From positions 186,001-250,000 of the forward strand of contig MSED01000004.1 of NCBI GenBank assembly GCA_002099365.1: DNA of 64,000 nucleotides. The letters run 5' to 3'. Below the pieces are notes generated by a model. That model saw only the letters and a list, made by a program, of their open reading frames with translations. It did no database searches and was not told the DNA's origin. Positions 41,328 through 51,390 of this stretch are shown piece by piece. This stretch comes from Phialophora verrucosa. Taxonomy: Eukaryota > Ascomycota > Eurotiomycetes > Chaetothyriales > Herpotrichiellaceae. The position numbers and the translations under genes are program-made. The stretch's first letter is position 1; each line of letters opens with the position of its first letter.

Positions 41328-42665
41328 ATGGCCTCCACGGCGGCTTCGTCGATCCGCCGAGGCGTGCACACGACCGTCCACTGCCTGTCCAGCGCATCCG
41401 CTGAGCTGACCCGAGCAGCCATCAATCTGCCCTCCACATACTCCAACTATGTCGCATCGAACTCGTCGTCGGTATCGACCATCGAGAGCAGTCTGCGCTC
41501 CTTGACATACCTGTTGCCCGGTGCCAGGCTTCACGACACCGAGCTGGCCTCGGAATCGGTCCACACCTTCGTTCAGCTGTTATCAATCTACCATGACCAC
41601 ATCCTCAAGAACCGCGCCGTCATCCTGGCCCTGTCGCCAACAGTGCTCAAGGCGACCAATCTCAAGATTCAAAGACCGAAACCCTCTCTTCATGCTCGTT
41701 ATACTACATTCTGGACCTCTTCTTCGTCACTCTACAACAAGATCGCCACCGTCCTGAAGGTCGCACAATATACCGAACTGCTATGGGAGATGATCGCGAG
41801 ACGGCGCGGCGGAGAGAAGGCAAGATGGCGCATGGTCGTCTTTCTGGAGTCTTTCAAGGCCATCTGCCGCCTGCTGTTGATGCGCCTGACAAACTTGCGT
41901 CCCACACTCACCCCGCCCATGCCGCTGAGAGAAGACTTTGCGCCCGTAACTCCGGAAGAACCAGAGGAGGATTTCGTGGAGGAGGAATTCACGTCCGACA
42001 ATTTCGACGTGAAGAATGTCCTTGGAGATGCAGGCGTCCCGACTCCGCCGCTGTCGGACTCCGGCAAACAAGCGCCGTCCTCCTTGTCTGTCGCCGAGCC
42101 GTACAGCATGCCTCGAACAGGTCTCACGCTGCCTACGCTGCCCTCTCCAGAAACGGTGTCAGCATACCTTCTTAATCATGTCTTGACGGCCGACGATGTG
42201 AAGCCCGCCAAGCAACTCCTTCACCGGCTTACCACGATGCGCGGCCAAGCTGCCGAAGTGCTGTATACCTTGCGTCCCCTGATTTATGCCCTTCTGATGC
42301 AACGCGTGGCTCGCATCTACGGCTACGAAGGCAACAAGTGGAAGCGACAGTGGACGCCTTGGCTGGTCGGCGTATCGATCGAGTACCTTGCCCGCCAACT
42401 GGCGAAGCGTGACCTTGCGGCGAGGGTTCCGGGTGGCGCCCGAAACGGCTTGTCCGCGCTGGAACGCGAAGAGCTGAAGAAACGCGGCTGGAATCTGGCC
42501 TGGTGGGGCATGCGCGGCGCCTTCTACGAGAATGTCACCAAAGGCTGGATACATGGCGCGGCGGAGGCCTTGAAGGGCAAGCCCTTGTTGGACCTGGCAG
42601 GAGGCATCATTGAGGATTACGAGTTTCTGTGGAGCAATTACTACTTCAGCACGTCGACCATGTGA
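41328..42665 (+). CDS. PEX16: Peroxisomal membrane biogenesis protein Pex16
   Basis: Pex16 is a peroxisomal integral membrane protein acting with Pex3 and Pex19 in insertion of peroxisomal membrane proteins, and in peroxisome formation from the ER. The single-exon product has 445 residues from the ATG at 41328. Family features include the N-terminal YSNYVASN...ESSLRSLTYLLPG block (about 40-70), the ELASESVHTF segment, the LLWEMIARRRGG basic patch (about 150-161), the LRPLIYALL...RIYG block, and W-x2-W plus VGVSIEY near 345. A C-terminal LWSNYYF lies near the end. A 72-residue upstream extension to 41112 lacks conservation and is left out. A Glu-rich insertion sits near 205-225. Confidence 0.92.
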   Translation: MASTAASSIRRGVHTTVHCLSSASAELTRAAINLPSTYSNYVASNSSSVSTIESSLRSLTYLLPGARLHDTELASESVHTFVQLLSIYHDHILKNRAVILALSPTVLKATNLKIQRPKPSLHARYTTFWTSSSSLYNKIATVLKVAQYTELLWEMIARRRGGEKARWRMVVFLESFKAICRLLLMRLTNLRPTLTPPMPLREDFAPVTPEEPEEDFVEEEFTSDNFDVKNVLGDAGVPTPPLSDSGKQAPSSLSVAEPYSMPRTGLTLPTLPSPETVSAYLLNHVLTADDVKPAKQLLHRLTTMRGQAAEVLYTLRPLIYALLMQRVARIYGYEGNKWKRQWTPWLVGVSIEYLARQLAKRDLAARVPGGARNGLSALEREELKKRGWNLAWWGMRGAFYENVTKGWIHGAAEALKGKPLLDLAGGIIEDYEFLWSNYYFSTSTM

Positions 42666-43417
42666 CATTTCCTTTGGCATGGCTAGGAATTTGGGAAGGC
42701 GCATGGTTTTGGTTTTGGTCTTGGTCCTCGACAGCACCGCTAATTCTTGACTCTGCAGCTTGATAGCCAACATCTCCCGGGTCTCATGAATAGGGCTTGG
42801 AGAAGGATGGATGTAGGAACCCAACAATCGATGTCAGCTGATGGGTCGACTGGGCCCTCAGGAACATGAAGCAAACATTTTGATCCGAACCGTGTTCTCT
42901 ATGTTTGCCATTCGGAGCTCACATGGTTGGGATCGCAATAGGACCAGTAAACTGCTCCCGAAAGCTAGATGCGGACCGATCAGCTCGCCCTTACATCTTG
43001 CCTCGCTTACCCAGGCCGGCCGGAAGGACGAAGAGATGTGGCAGGGTGTGGGCTGCTGCAAATCAGACGAGAAGGTCTCGGCTTTCATTGAGGTTCCAGG
43101 CAGTCTGCGAACATGATGAATTAGCAGCGAGTGGTTATCACCGTTCCAAATGCCTCCGAAACGCAGCCATATCTCAGAGGAGAAGATCTATTCAGCCTCC
43201 CCGATCTAGCTCGCACCATGTACTATGTCCGAGGAGGGAATTCGTCTCTGCCGGACCTCCAAGCGGGTAGGGTGGCTGTCGCGCGCAAGCCAAGGGTGAA
43301 AATTTCACGTCTTACGAGTACAGCCTGATCAAATCTCCTCCGGTCTTCCAGCGCTGAGTTCCAAAACCAGCAGCGGTCGGGTGCTACTGACTTTCCTTTG
43401 AAACAAGATCAATAGTC
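42666..43417. other. Intergenic region, no gene seen
   Basis: These 752 bp lie between PEX16 and an orphan gene, both on the plus strand. A repeated GGTTTTGG/GGTCTTGG motif lies just after the PEX16 stop (about 42703-42725). Frames of up to 121 codons show no domain. Confidence 0.5.
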
Positions 43418-44605
43418 ATGTCGCCCTACCCGCCGGCAAAGCGCCAGAGGCTCAATCAGGCCGGGGCTCGCCATGGTCACATCCGCATCCCCGACCCAGG
43501 GACCAAGTCCAAGTCATGGTCCGCACCACTGAAGCCCAAGGCCAAACCAGAGTCTCAGTCTCAGCCTGAGCCTGAGCCAGTGTCCGAATCCGTGCTGCTG
43601 CAGCGCAAGGAGAAGTCAAACCCACCGCCCCACCACGACGCCGGATCCGCGCGGTCGAAACACCAGGAGAATCCAAGGCTTGAACATCCGCCCAAATTTA
43701 CGCCTTCCAGGCACAAGTTGAGCAAGTCCGGGTCGAAGCTAGAGCCTCGTCACGACCCCCTACTGCCGCAGTACAAGTCTACGCCAAAGGCAAAGCCAGA
43801 GCCCGAGCCCGAGCCAGAGCGAAACGCTCAGCTTGACACTGAGCCCGACGCGCTCAATCACCTTCTCAATACCCTCGATGGTCTTGACCGTGCCATCCAC
43901 CTCGGCAACCTCCAGACCCGCGTCGCAGCCGCTCGAAATCTCCTCTCATCTGCCAAATGCTCCCTCGGAACGTACCAGAATCACGTTGCACTTCTCTCTG
44001 GCGGACTCCGCCGGACCAGAGAGTATGCGGACAAGGTTGCCACAGGTGAGACTGATTTTGATGCTCGGACGGACAAAGAGAAAGGACGCAAAGGAGAAGA
44101 ATTTCTAATGACTGAGAAATATCTCCGCCGACGCCGCCGCCGAATTGCGCGTGGACTCGTCAACCTCGACGTCGGCGAGAAGCTCCTAGAGAAGCAAGGC
44201 CGCATGTGTGCTCACGCCGACGGGCTGTACGAGGCAGTCCGTCGGTGGGTTCAAGCCCTCCAGGCCCTTGCCAGCCTCTGGACAAGGATCTGGAATCTCT
44301 ACGAGAGCATGAACGAAGTGGGACCGAGCTCGCGACCGCGGAACATCAGCACGCAATGGAAGAAGAACACGAAGCTGTCCCTGTGGAGGCACCTGATCCA
44401 GGTCAAGGTCGAGGTGCAGAATGCCAGCAGGGAAGTCAGTGATGCGCAGGCTGCACTGGCCAAAGATTCACTTGCGTTGTGGGAAGAGCATGCACTTGAC
44501 TGGGGCGCACGCATCATTGGCGTGATGCATGAATTGCCCTTCGCTCTACTTTGTGGCATAAAGCACCTCCCTCGAGGCAATACGAAGAGGCGGATGGAAG
44601 GATAG
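43418..44605 (+). CDS. Orphan charged protein, function unknown
   Basis: I recognise no family. The 395-residue single-exon product has a disordered N-terminal half (about 1-145) rich in Pro, Lys and Glu, with P-E-P-type runs at about 48-56 and 127-134 and a basic start (PAKRQRLN). A helical C-terminal half (about 146-380) is rich in Leu, Arg and Ala and could form coiled coils or a helical bundle; it includes a run of six Arg at about 238-243. The start has an acceptable context (agtcATGtc). A nuclear location is possible from the basic motifs, but no function can be assigned. Confidence 0.65.
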   Translation: MSPYPPAKRQRLNQAGARHGHIRIPDPGTKSKSWSAPLKPKAKPESQSQPEPEPVSESVLLQRKEKSNPPPHHDAGSARSKHQENPRLEHPPKFTPSRHKLSKSGSKLEPRHDPLLPQYKSTPKAKPEPEPEPERNAQLDTEPDALNHLLNTLDGLDRAIHLGNLQTRVAAARNLLSSAKCSLGTYQNHVALLSGGLRRTREYADKVATGETDFDARTDKEKGRKGEEFLMTEKYLRRRRRRIARGLVNLDVGEKLLEKQGRMCAHADGLYEAVRRWVQALQALASLWTRIWNLYESMNEVGPSSRPRNISTQWKKNTKLSLWRHLIQVKVEVQNASREVSDAQAALAKDSLALWEEHALDWGARIIGVMHELPFALLCGIKHLPRGNTKRRMEG

Positions 44606-45336
44606 TCTGAGGGTCTGTTTGGAAAACGCGCAGGTGGTGGTGAGATCGAAGGCATGAGACGAGAAGGCGGCAAGTAACTGCTACTCTCTCCCGGCGACCA
44701 ATAGAATTAAAAAGGCTTTTGTCCGCTAATGATGATGCGTGTTGAAGTAGGGGGTCGCAAGTGAGTAGAACCTCTCTCATTACTATAGATAGCGAGGACA
44801 GGAACCTCAGTGAAGCTGGGACAATCAGACCAGCGATACCCATGGCACAGTGTCGAGAACATGCACGTGCAACAATTACTGCCGGTATGATGCATGTCTG
44901 ACAAACAGCGTTTCCTACTAGATACCATCAGTCGTCGGCGAATTGGGTGCGTAATGCGGACGTATGGCGTATGTCACGCCCAAGGACTTTGCGTCTTGGT
45001 CGACTCGATCTTTTCAAAGATAATTGCAACTTCAGCCTCTTACATATACTCCGTCAAGGCGTGAAGTCAATGCACTCATACTCTAGCTCTTTGGCAGCCC
45101 AAATGCCGAACTCAGCTTGAAATGTCATGACTTGGGCAATATCTTGTCCGTGAGGTGCAACGTTGGCAAGAGACATTTCAAGCCCCAGGCCCTTTCAGCG
45201 TCAGGTTCGAGGGCACACTACACCATCGCCCGGCTGACAGTCTGTACACCGATTAGGATATTCCCACCATGCTCTGGAAGCTACTGTTTCACGTCTTATC
45301 AACCCAACACTGATATTACCCGACAAATCCTTAGTC
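44606..45336. other. Intergenic region, no gene seen
   Basis: These 731 bp lie between the orphan gene and the TFIIIC subunit gene. Sequence before 45337 ends in a pyrimidine-rich stretch and TTAG, so a 5' UTR intron acceptor directly upstream of the start is possible. Confidence 0.5.
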
Positions 45337-47718
45337 ATGGCCGAGCCCCGTCGCTCTGGTCGCCAACGCAAGGCCAACGCAAAGTACGCAAATGCTGGAT
45401 GGGGCAAGGAGGTTCTGCGAAGACTCCGCGAATCATCAGAGTCATCTGGCTCGAGTCCGCCCGAGAGCCAGGCGTCGTCAGAGTCAGAAGACGACGCAGT
45501 ACCTGATGCCAGCCTTGCCCTTGACCATGACAGAGATGACGACTCTATGGTCTCTGCGGCGTCGAACGCGCCGTCAGAGGTTGGCAGTCCACAAGAAGAT
45601 GAGGAAGACATGAGTATTGCATCCGATGAAGCCGTTGCAAGCCGGCCTTCTAAACCGCGACCATTCTCTGCATCCACCAGCGAAACGGCACGATCCCGCG
45701 GCATACAATTTCCGAGAGACTTTGCCAAAGCAGCAGCATACCCTGGAATATTTGGACCTGGAGTTGAAGATCTGTCTGATGCTCTCCGAGCAAGAGACAC
45801 TTGGCTCACAGCTCGAGATATCACACTGCCCAGCCGGCAGACGCTGCAGACAGCTCTCGCGCAGTCCAAGGAGCTTGGTGAGACAAATGGTGAGCAACCT
45901 GTAGGTTCACAGGCACAAACGCGAGGCCCGACCCCAGCAACCCCAGCAAGCTCATTATGTGACTCGCTACGCGCCCGCCAAGTCCTAACGTCCATCGACG
46001 AGGTTGAAGTACGGGAGAAATACTTGGTGCCTGGCAGTTCATCTCATCCCATCGTCCTCGGTCCGTGGGCAAAGCAGAAAAAATATAATTTGGGCTACCT
46101 CTCTACCATGGACTACGGGAAGGCCTGGCCAATAGAGGACAAGCGACGCAGTACGGGGACGGCCGCACGGAATGCCGAATCACCTACCGAAGACACATAC
46201 CACCAAGGTTGGTTACTCAATGTCGGTGGAAAGGTTCAATGTCTGGCTTGGGCGCCCTGTCCTGGCCCTGTCCAGTACCTCGCTGTAACCGTGAGATGCA
46301 CATCAAAGCAAAGAAGGATGGCACACGGCAGTGAGAGTGAACGGCCAGCCTTCCATCCGTCCCCTCCCTATCCCTCCAGCATTCACATATGGGCTTTTGA
46401 CACGGCTGAACTAGGCTGCAAAGGCATACGGAGCTTGGACATGACACGGGAGCCGAAGCTCGTCGCCGTGCTCGCAGCCGAATGGGGCAACATCCGTCGT
46501 CTAAAATGGTGTCCTCTCGATTCGGACGCGGGAGGCTCGGTCATTGGCCTTCTCGGGACGGTATCAAGCGATGGCCATGCTCGCGTGGTTGCTGTGCCAC
46601 TCCCTACGGGCGGTGCAACTGGAGTACACACGAGTACTTTTCGAATAGAGCGGGCTGGCCTCGATATTCCACCTCCTTCCGACTCCATCTTCACAGCGTT
46701 GACGTTCGCCGGTGCTTCAGACCTTCTGCTCGGAACAGCAAACGGCTTCATTCATCTGTATGATCTATCGGAGGAGACAAGTCCTGAGCATGCGCCCATG
46801 GGCTACATGCAGCAACAGCTCCACCACACGTACATCATCTCATTATGCTCAGCATCTGATCCCCACTCGACTCTTGTTGCCAGCACCTCGGCCTCCGGCG
46901 ACCTCGTCCTCACAGACCTCCGAAGTCCCGACCAAGACCGCGTCGTTGTCCCTCGAACGTGTTTTCCCAACCGCGATCTCGTCTACATGCCATTCACACG
47001 CTCCTTCATCGTCGTCCTCGACCGTAGTGGAAACGGGCAGGTCGAGAGAAATGCCGCCACGCTCCTCGCGTGCCATCACGTCCGCCAATTCCCCAGCCTG
47101 CTGAAGGTGGCGAAGCTGCCACACTGGAGTGGGGCCGCAACGGCACTGGCTGGATCGCCCTGGCATCCGTGCATCCTCGTCGGCAATGCCAAAGGCCATG
47201 TGCAGGCAACGAACTATCTGCGTAAAGTCCTGCCGTATCGGCGGACGGACCACAGGAGAGCCGTGGGCCCGTATATGCAGAAGATATGCGAGTACGACTG
47301 GCGCCCACTCACACAGGAGGAGCTCGGTCAAGACCCGTCGGCACAGCAGCCGGGCCAAAGCAAGAACGAGAGGGAGGACGAGAAGCAGCAGCAGCAGCAG
47401 CAGAGGGAGCAGGGAAAGGGGGAGGAGGGGGGGAAGGAGGCTCTCGATCTCTACCATGGCCGTGACGTCCGAGCCGGCATGTCTCGATTCCACGAAGGCT
47501 TCAAGCCCGAGAAGATCGAAGTGGGCAACCCCAAACCCAGCGGCAAAAAGGCAAAGAAGAACAAGAACGAGGAGATCGGCAACGGGGAAGCCGTGTTTGA
47601 AGAAGAGCAAGCCGTCACGACGATCGAGTGGAACCCGAACGCCTCGTGCGCCGGAATCGTGGCAATGGGATGGGGAAGCGGGATCGTGAGGGTGCAGGAT
47701 CTGGCGTACGATTCTTGA
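45337..47718 (+). CDS. TFC6: TFIIIC subunit Tfc6/Sfc6-like WD40 protein
   Basis: TFIIIC binds the A and B boxes of tRNA genes and recruits TFIIIB and RNA polymerase III; Tfc6/Sfc6 (GTF3C2) is the WD40 subunit near the B box. The 793-residue single-exon product starts RRSGRQRK, followed by an acidic Ser-rich region (about 30-95). A WD40-like propeller spans about 270-660 with blades such as GKVQCLAWAP, IHIWAFD, IRRLKWCP and FIHLYDL. A Gln/Glu/Lys-rich insertion (about 670-700, including six consecutive Gln) is followed by a basic patch and a final blade (TTIEWNPN, VRVQDL). The assignment is by architecture and the typical order of blades; another nuclear WD40 protein is the main alternative. 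Confidence 0.65.
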   Translation: MAEPRRSGRQRKANAKYANAGWGKEVLRRLRESSESSGSSPPESQASSESEDDAVPDASLALDHDRDDDSMVSAASNAPSEVGSPQEDEEDMSIASDEAVASRPSKPRPFSASTSETARSRGIQFPRDFAKAAAYPGIFGPGVEDLSDALRARDTWLTARDITLPSRQTLQTALAQSKELGETNGEQPVGSQAQTRGPTPATPASSLCDSLRARQVLTSIDEVEVREKYLVPGSSSHPIVLGPWAKQKKYNLGYLSTMDYGKAWPIEDKRRSTGTAARNAESPTEDTYHQGWLLNVGGKVQCLAWAPCPGPVQYLAVTVRCTSKQRRMAHGSESERPAFHPSPPYPSSIHIWAFDTAELGCKGIRSLDMTREPKLVAVLAAEWGNIRRLKWCPLDSDAGGSVIGLLGTVSSDGHARVVAVPLPTGGATGVHTSTFRIERAGLDIPPPSDSIFTALTFAGASDLLLGTANGFIHLYDLSEETSPEHAPMGYMQQQLHHTYIISLCSASDPHSTLVASTSASGDLVLTDLRSPDQDRVVVPRTCFPNRDLVYMPFTRSFIVVLDRSGNGQVERNAATLLACHHVRQFPSLLKVAKLPHWSGAATALAGSPWHPCILVGNAKGHVQATNYLRKVLPYRRTDHRRAVGPYMQKICEYDWRPLTQEELGQDPSAQQPGQSKNEREDEKQQQQQQREQGKGEEGGKEALDLYHGRDVRAGMSRFHEGFKPEKIEVGNPKPSGKKAKKNKNEEIGNGEAVFEEEQAVTTIEWNPNASCAGIVAMGWGSGIVRVQDLAYDS

Positions 47719-48543
47719 CCACGACGATGGAAAAAGCTGGGCACCGTGAGAGGAAGAAGCCATAAGAAAGATTCGCAACAAAAGTGCTTGAGAAGAAAGA
47801 CGACTTTCGTCGCTTCCATGGCCGGTTTGTCGCATCCTTCTTCTGGCTCTGGATAAGCAAGGTGAAGAAGGCGAGAAGGCGAGCGTGAGAGCAGCCAGGC
47901 GGTGGAGGAAAATCACTGGACGAAGCGACCGAGGGAGCCTGTAGAACACAGGTCCGATCGCACGATGAAATTCCCTTCCCATCCGGATATCGAGTCTTGT
48001 TAACGGCAAGAAGAAATGAAGCAAGAAACATAGGGTTGGAGTCTTCAATGGCTGTTGGTTTGTCCTATCTGCCCTGAGATGACAGCGCTGGAGCTCTGAT
48101 AGCCTTGTGATCCTTCCTTTTCTTTCATCAATGTTGATCGCGTTAGGATCTTCGCCGCAAACATCCACCGGATGGTGCTGTTGGGGCGATATCCAGGAGA
48201 CAATGCTCGTCAGGCCTCAGATAGTGTACATGAAATACACCTAGCCAGCAGATTCCGAAAAGACCTGCTTAATCACACATTCTCGCCTTGCCGTACTTTT
48301 TGGGGTACCCTTTTCCTAACCCTCAACCCATGCGTGCAAATGCTGAAGTCATATGTCGCTAAGTCTGCTGGACAGACGATTGTTCGCCCAAAACCCGTAT
48401 CAATAGACATATCCGAGATGGAAGCATCTAGGCACTAAAGCTCCGAGAAGTGCCATCGGCAATAACCGCCCACGGAACATACCTTGAACCGAACCTGTGG
48501 TTTTCGGCGCACTCTACAGCGAGAAGGAGCTCCTGGACAAGAT
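47719..48543. other. Convergent intergenic region
   Basis: These 825 bp lie between the 3' ends of the TFIIIC subunit gene and the YAG7-like gene. A long minus-strand frame entering from the left is an antisense shadow of the TFIIIC gene. Nothing else is seen. Confidence 0.55.
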
Positions 48544-49980
48544 CTAGCTCTTGTTCTCGCTGCGGATGTTGCTACCTCCACGCCCGCCCCTACCACCTCC
48601 TTGGCCCTCGCGCCCTCGGCCTCCGCCTCCGCCTCGGTGGCCATCACGTCCACCACGGCCACGTCCTCTAAACTCGCCGCGGCCGCCGCGGCCACCTCGG
48701 CCTCGTCCGCGCTCACGACGCACCTCGGAGAAACCATCATTCTCGACAGCAGGTTTCTCGTCCGCGTTGGTGGCGGCTGCACCCACCTCCTCAGCCCAGC
48801 TGTTGGTCGCTTGAACCGTCGCGGCTGGTGTGGCGGTTGCCCCGGTGTCAGTCTCTGCAAGGTCTCGGGGAACCTGGACCCATTCCTCATTGATTGCGCT
48901 AGTATCGGTGATGGCGGATGCCTGCGGATCCCACCCTCCGGCAACTGCGTTGGCAGCTTGGGCATCGGTAGAAGTCTGCTCTGGGGCGGCAGGGACAACG
49001 TCAGCGTTCGCGACAGGCTTGACATCAGCGAGGTCCGCTTGTGCGGTAATGGCGTCGTCGAGTTCGGTCAGACCAGCATTGGCAACAGTACTATCGGTCA
49101 CACCTTCCGGTCCCGCAGTCTCCTCAGCTGGAAGTGTAGCCTTGTCTTCGACTTCAGGCTCTGCACTCTTCGCCGACGACTCCTTGACCTGGGCAAAGGT
49201 GAAGTCGAGAGGCTCGCCCTGCACATCGATGACCTTGTCATCAGTGCCTTGGACCAAGTTCTTCAATGTAGACAGTGCAGTATCATTGCCTTGATAGACT
49301 AAAAGTAGAGCACCTTCGAAAGCATGAGCTTCGTCCGACTGGGCATCCTCAACTTGACGCTTTGATGCTGCGGTGTGGAGGAATTGTATGATGGTGCGCA
49401 GCGCGTCTTCGACCGCTTTCGCTTTGGCGTCCTCGATGAACCGGGTGGCCTCCTCTTTAACCCTTGCGATCTCTGCCTCGTGGGCTTCAACCAGACTGGC
49501 CTTCTCTTTCGCGGCTTTCTCCTCGAGTTCATGTGCGAATGCGCGGAAATTGGAGAGTTGTTCTTCTAGCTGCTGAAGCTGAGCTTGCAGAGCGGGTTTC
49601 TTCAGGACCTGGGCTTTCTGGTCCGCATTGAGTTTTCTCTGGGCGACGAGGTCATCGAGGGAGACACCGGGGTTTTCGCTGACGACGGCATCAGCTTTCG
49701 CAGAGGATGAGATTTTCTTGTTGATGTTGCGGATGTTCCTGGCAGAGTATGGTCAGCTTGGCTCCGCCTCGAGTCAGAAGAGTGAGTACTTGGCCAGGTC
49801 CTTGATGAAGGAGCTCTCGCCGTGAGACTCGACACCATTGGTGGTAGCATGTGGTTCAGCAGGAGTCGATGCTTCGATGGTTGGAGTCACTGCACCACCA
49901 GCAGCGGGCGCAGCTTCAGCTTTGCCCTTGCGCTTCTTGGCGGACTTGGATTCGACAGGAATGGAGCCGGTAGTCGACAT
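48544..49980 (-). CDS. Yag7-like RGG-tail protein
   Basis: I model exons 49790-49980 and 48544-49738, joined by a 51-bp intron, giving 461 residues. The junction is supported because the exon 1 frame stops immediately, while joining gives DLAKNIRNINKKI, a motif I associate with fungal Yag7-family proteins. The N-terminus is Lys/Ala-rich. A long charged coiled coil follows (about 75-190). Then comes an Ala/Asp/Glu-rich disordered region, and the C-terminus is an Arg-Gly-Gly domain (about 405-455) ending in NIRSENKS. RGG tails commonly bind RNA, so a ribosome- or mRNA-associated role is possible. The family name is from memory and its function is poorly known. Confidence 0.7.
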
Positions 49981-50765
49981 GGTAACAGAGACGTAGGAGA
50001 TTCGCTCGCTGTGTCTGGCAATTGAACCGGTTGAGGCGGGAATCGAGTGAAGCAGTTGTTAGCTCGAGTGTGGGAGCGTCGAGGAGAGAGGGATTGCAGT
50101 AAGCAAGCGGCAGGAGAAGAGGGAATCAGTAGAAGATGAGGCTGGGTGAGAGGAAGTTTAACTGAAGTGCAGATGGTTTTGTTTATGAAGAAGTTGCTCG
50201 CGTGTGGCTATTACAACGGAAGCCATGGTAGGCGTTGCCAAGCGTCGACTTCTCCAACTCCGCCCGCCCTGCGCAAGGCTCGAGAAACTTCTTCGGGCTC
50301 CGTACTCGTACATCACAGTGCAAGGCTTCCCTACCAACTCATCCACATTCCAAGCTCTATCACAATCTGAAATGGCTGGCAAAATAGGGGTGATTGACAC
50401 CTTCCAATGTACGGCTCAGCTTTCTGTGACTGCGTTCCTGGCCTTCCATTGCTCTCTCGCGCTTTCTAACTCTCTTTCCACAAAGGTCGCTCGATGTGGC
50501 GCGTAGGGCACCCATTCGGGTTCCTGGGATGGCGTTTTCTTGAATGCAAGCCCTCGATTGCGACCTGGTAATCGCTTCTGATGTACCTTCTGAAAGTTGC
50601 ATGCTTGCGTGTGGACGCGGTCCCTGCTCTGAGTCGATAGTTGTATCCCTGGACGAGAAGGGATTGACAGGACACCTCTGTCCTTTCGTAGCTAGAAGGC
50701 CCACGCGAATCCCGTTGTGGGCACGTTTATTCCGCACTTTACTTCACGTCCTCTGCAGCTCGGGG
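49981..50765. other. Intergenic region, unclear
   Basis: These 785 bp lie upstream of the Yag7-like gene and downstream of CENP-W. Overlapping frames (50204-50506 plus; 50158-50400 minus; 50360-50737 minus) have mild coding character but no domain or clear start. I call no gene. Confidence 0.4.
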
Positions 50766-51108
50766 TCATCCTTTAAACCTTCGTAACGTCGCCTGCCGCA
50801 ACAATTAGTACACTTCCGCCCAAATTATGTCGGTTACCGAACACGTACCATTGTCGCTTTCCGAACATCTTTGGCTGCAACGACCCTTTCGCCGTTGCAC
50901 CGCGCTTTGCGGGATGCGTTTGATAGAAGCCTGTGGCTGTTAAAGGACTTGCAATCACAAATACACGGCTCCGCACTTACTCCTCCATAAACAGAACGAA
51001 GTTGAGGAAGACGAGAGCATCAACGGTTTTGCCCACGTGTTTCCGGGAATGGGCTTTGACTATCTTCCTCAGTTTCGCTCGAGGGTATGACTTCGAATTT
51101 GCCTTCAT
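50766..51108 (-). CDS. CENPW: CENP-W-like histone-fold kinetochore protein (Wip1)
   Basis: CENP-W pairs with CENP-T to form the histone-fold complex of the CCAN inner kinetochore. Three small exons, 50981-51108, 50849-50930 and 50766-50792, encode only 78 residues. The first exon gives SYPRAKLRKIVKAHS, VGKTVDALVFLNFVLFMEE, matching the alpha-1 and alpha-2 region of CENP-W. The second continues LLSNASRKAR...RVVAAKDVRKATM. The third ends TLRRFKG, like the LRKFKG end of vertebrate CENP-W. Introns are 50 and 56 bp with GT-AG ends (GTAAGTG and GTACGTG donors). The start is the ATG at 51108; the frame is open further upstream, but those residues look non-conserved. The gene sits between the Yag7-like and Gid5 genes, all on the minus strand. 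Confidence 0.88.
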
Positions 51109-51390
51109 GATCGCGTTTTTCTGACACAGCGCTTGGTTGGTTGAACGGTCGGAGTCTGATGGCACAGATGAGGGATGAAGTAAACAAACCGCAGCCTCGC
51201 GCACACATCCACCAATCAGCAAAAGCGGAACTAAAATAGCCGAGGCTGCAAGGCTGAGAATTTCACGCTTACGATGCACGATGCAACAATGCAGAGCAAA
51301 TAACTTCCAAGCCCCGACGTATACGTACCATGGATAAAGATGCTGAATCTGTGGTATTTTACAGTTGTTCGCTATGTGTCTCGCCAAATA

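Noticed and set aside
46849..48168. 439-codon minus-strand frame
   Set aside because: It lies mostly antisense to the TFIIIC subunit gene, whose plus frame has clear WD40 blades; the minus translation is Leu/Arg-rich with no domain.
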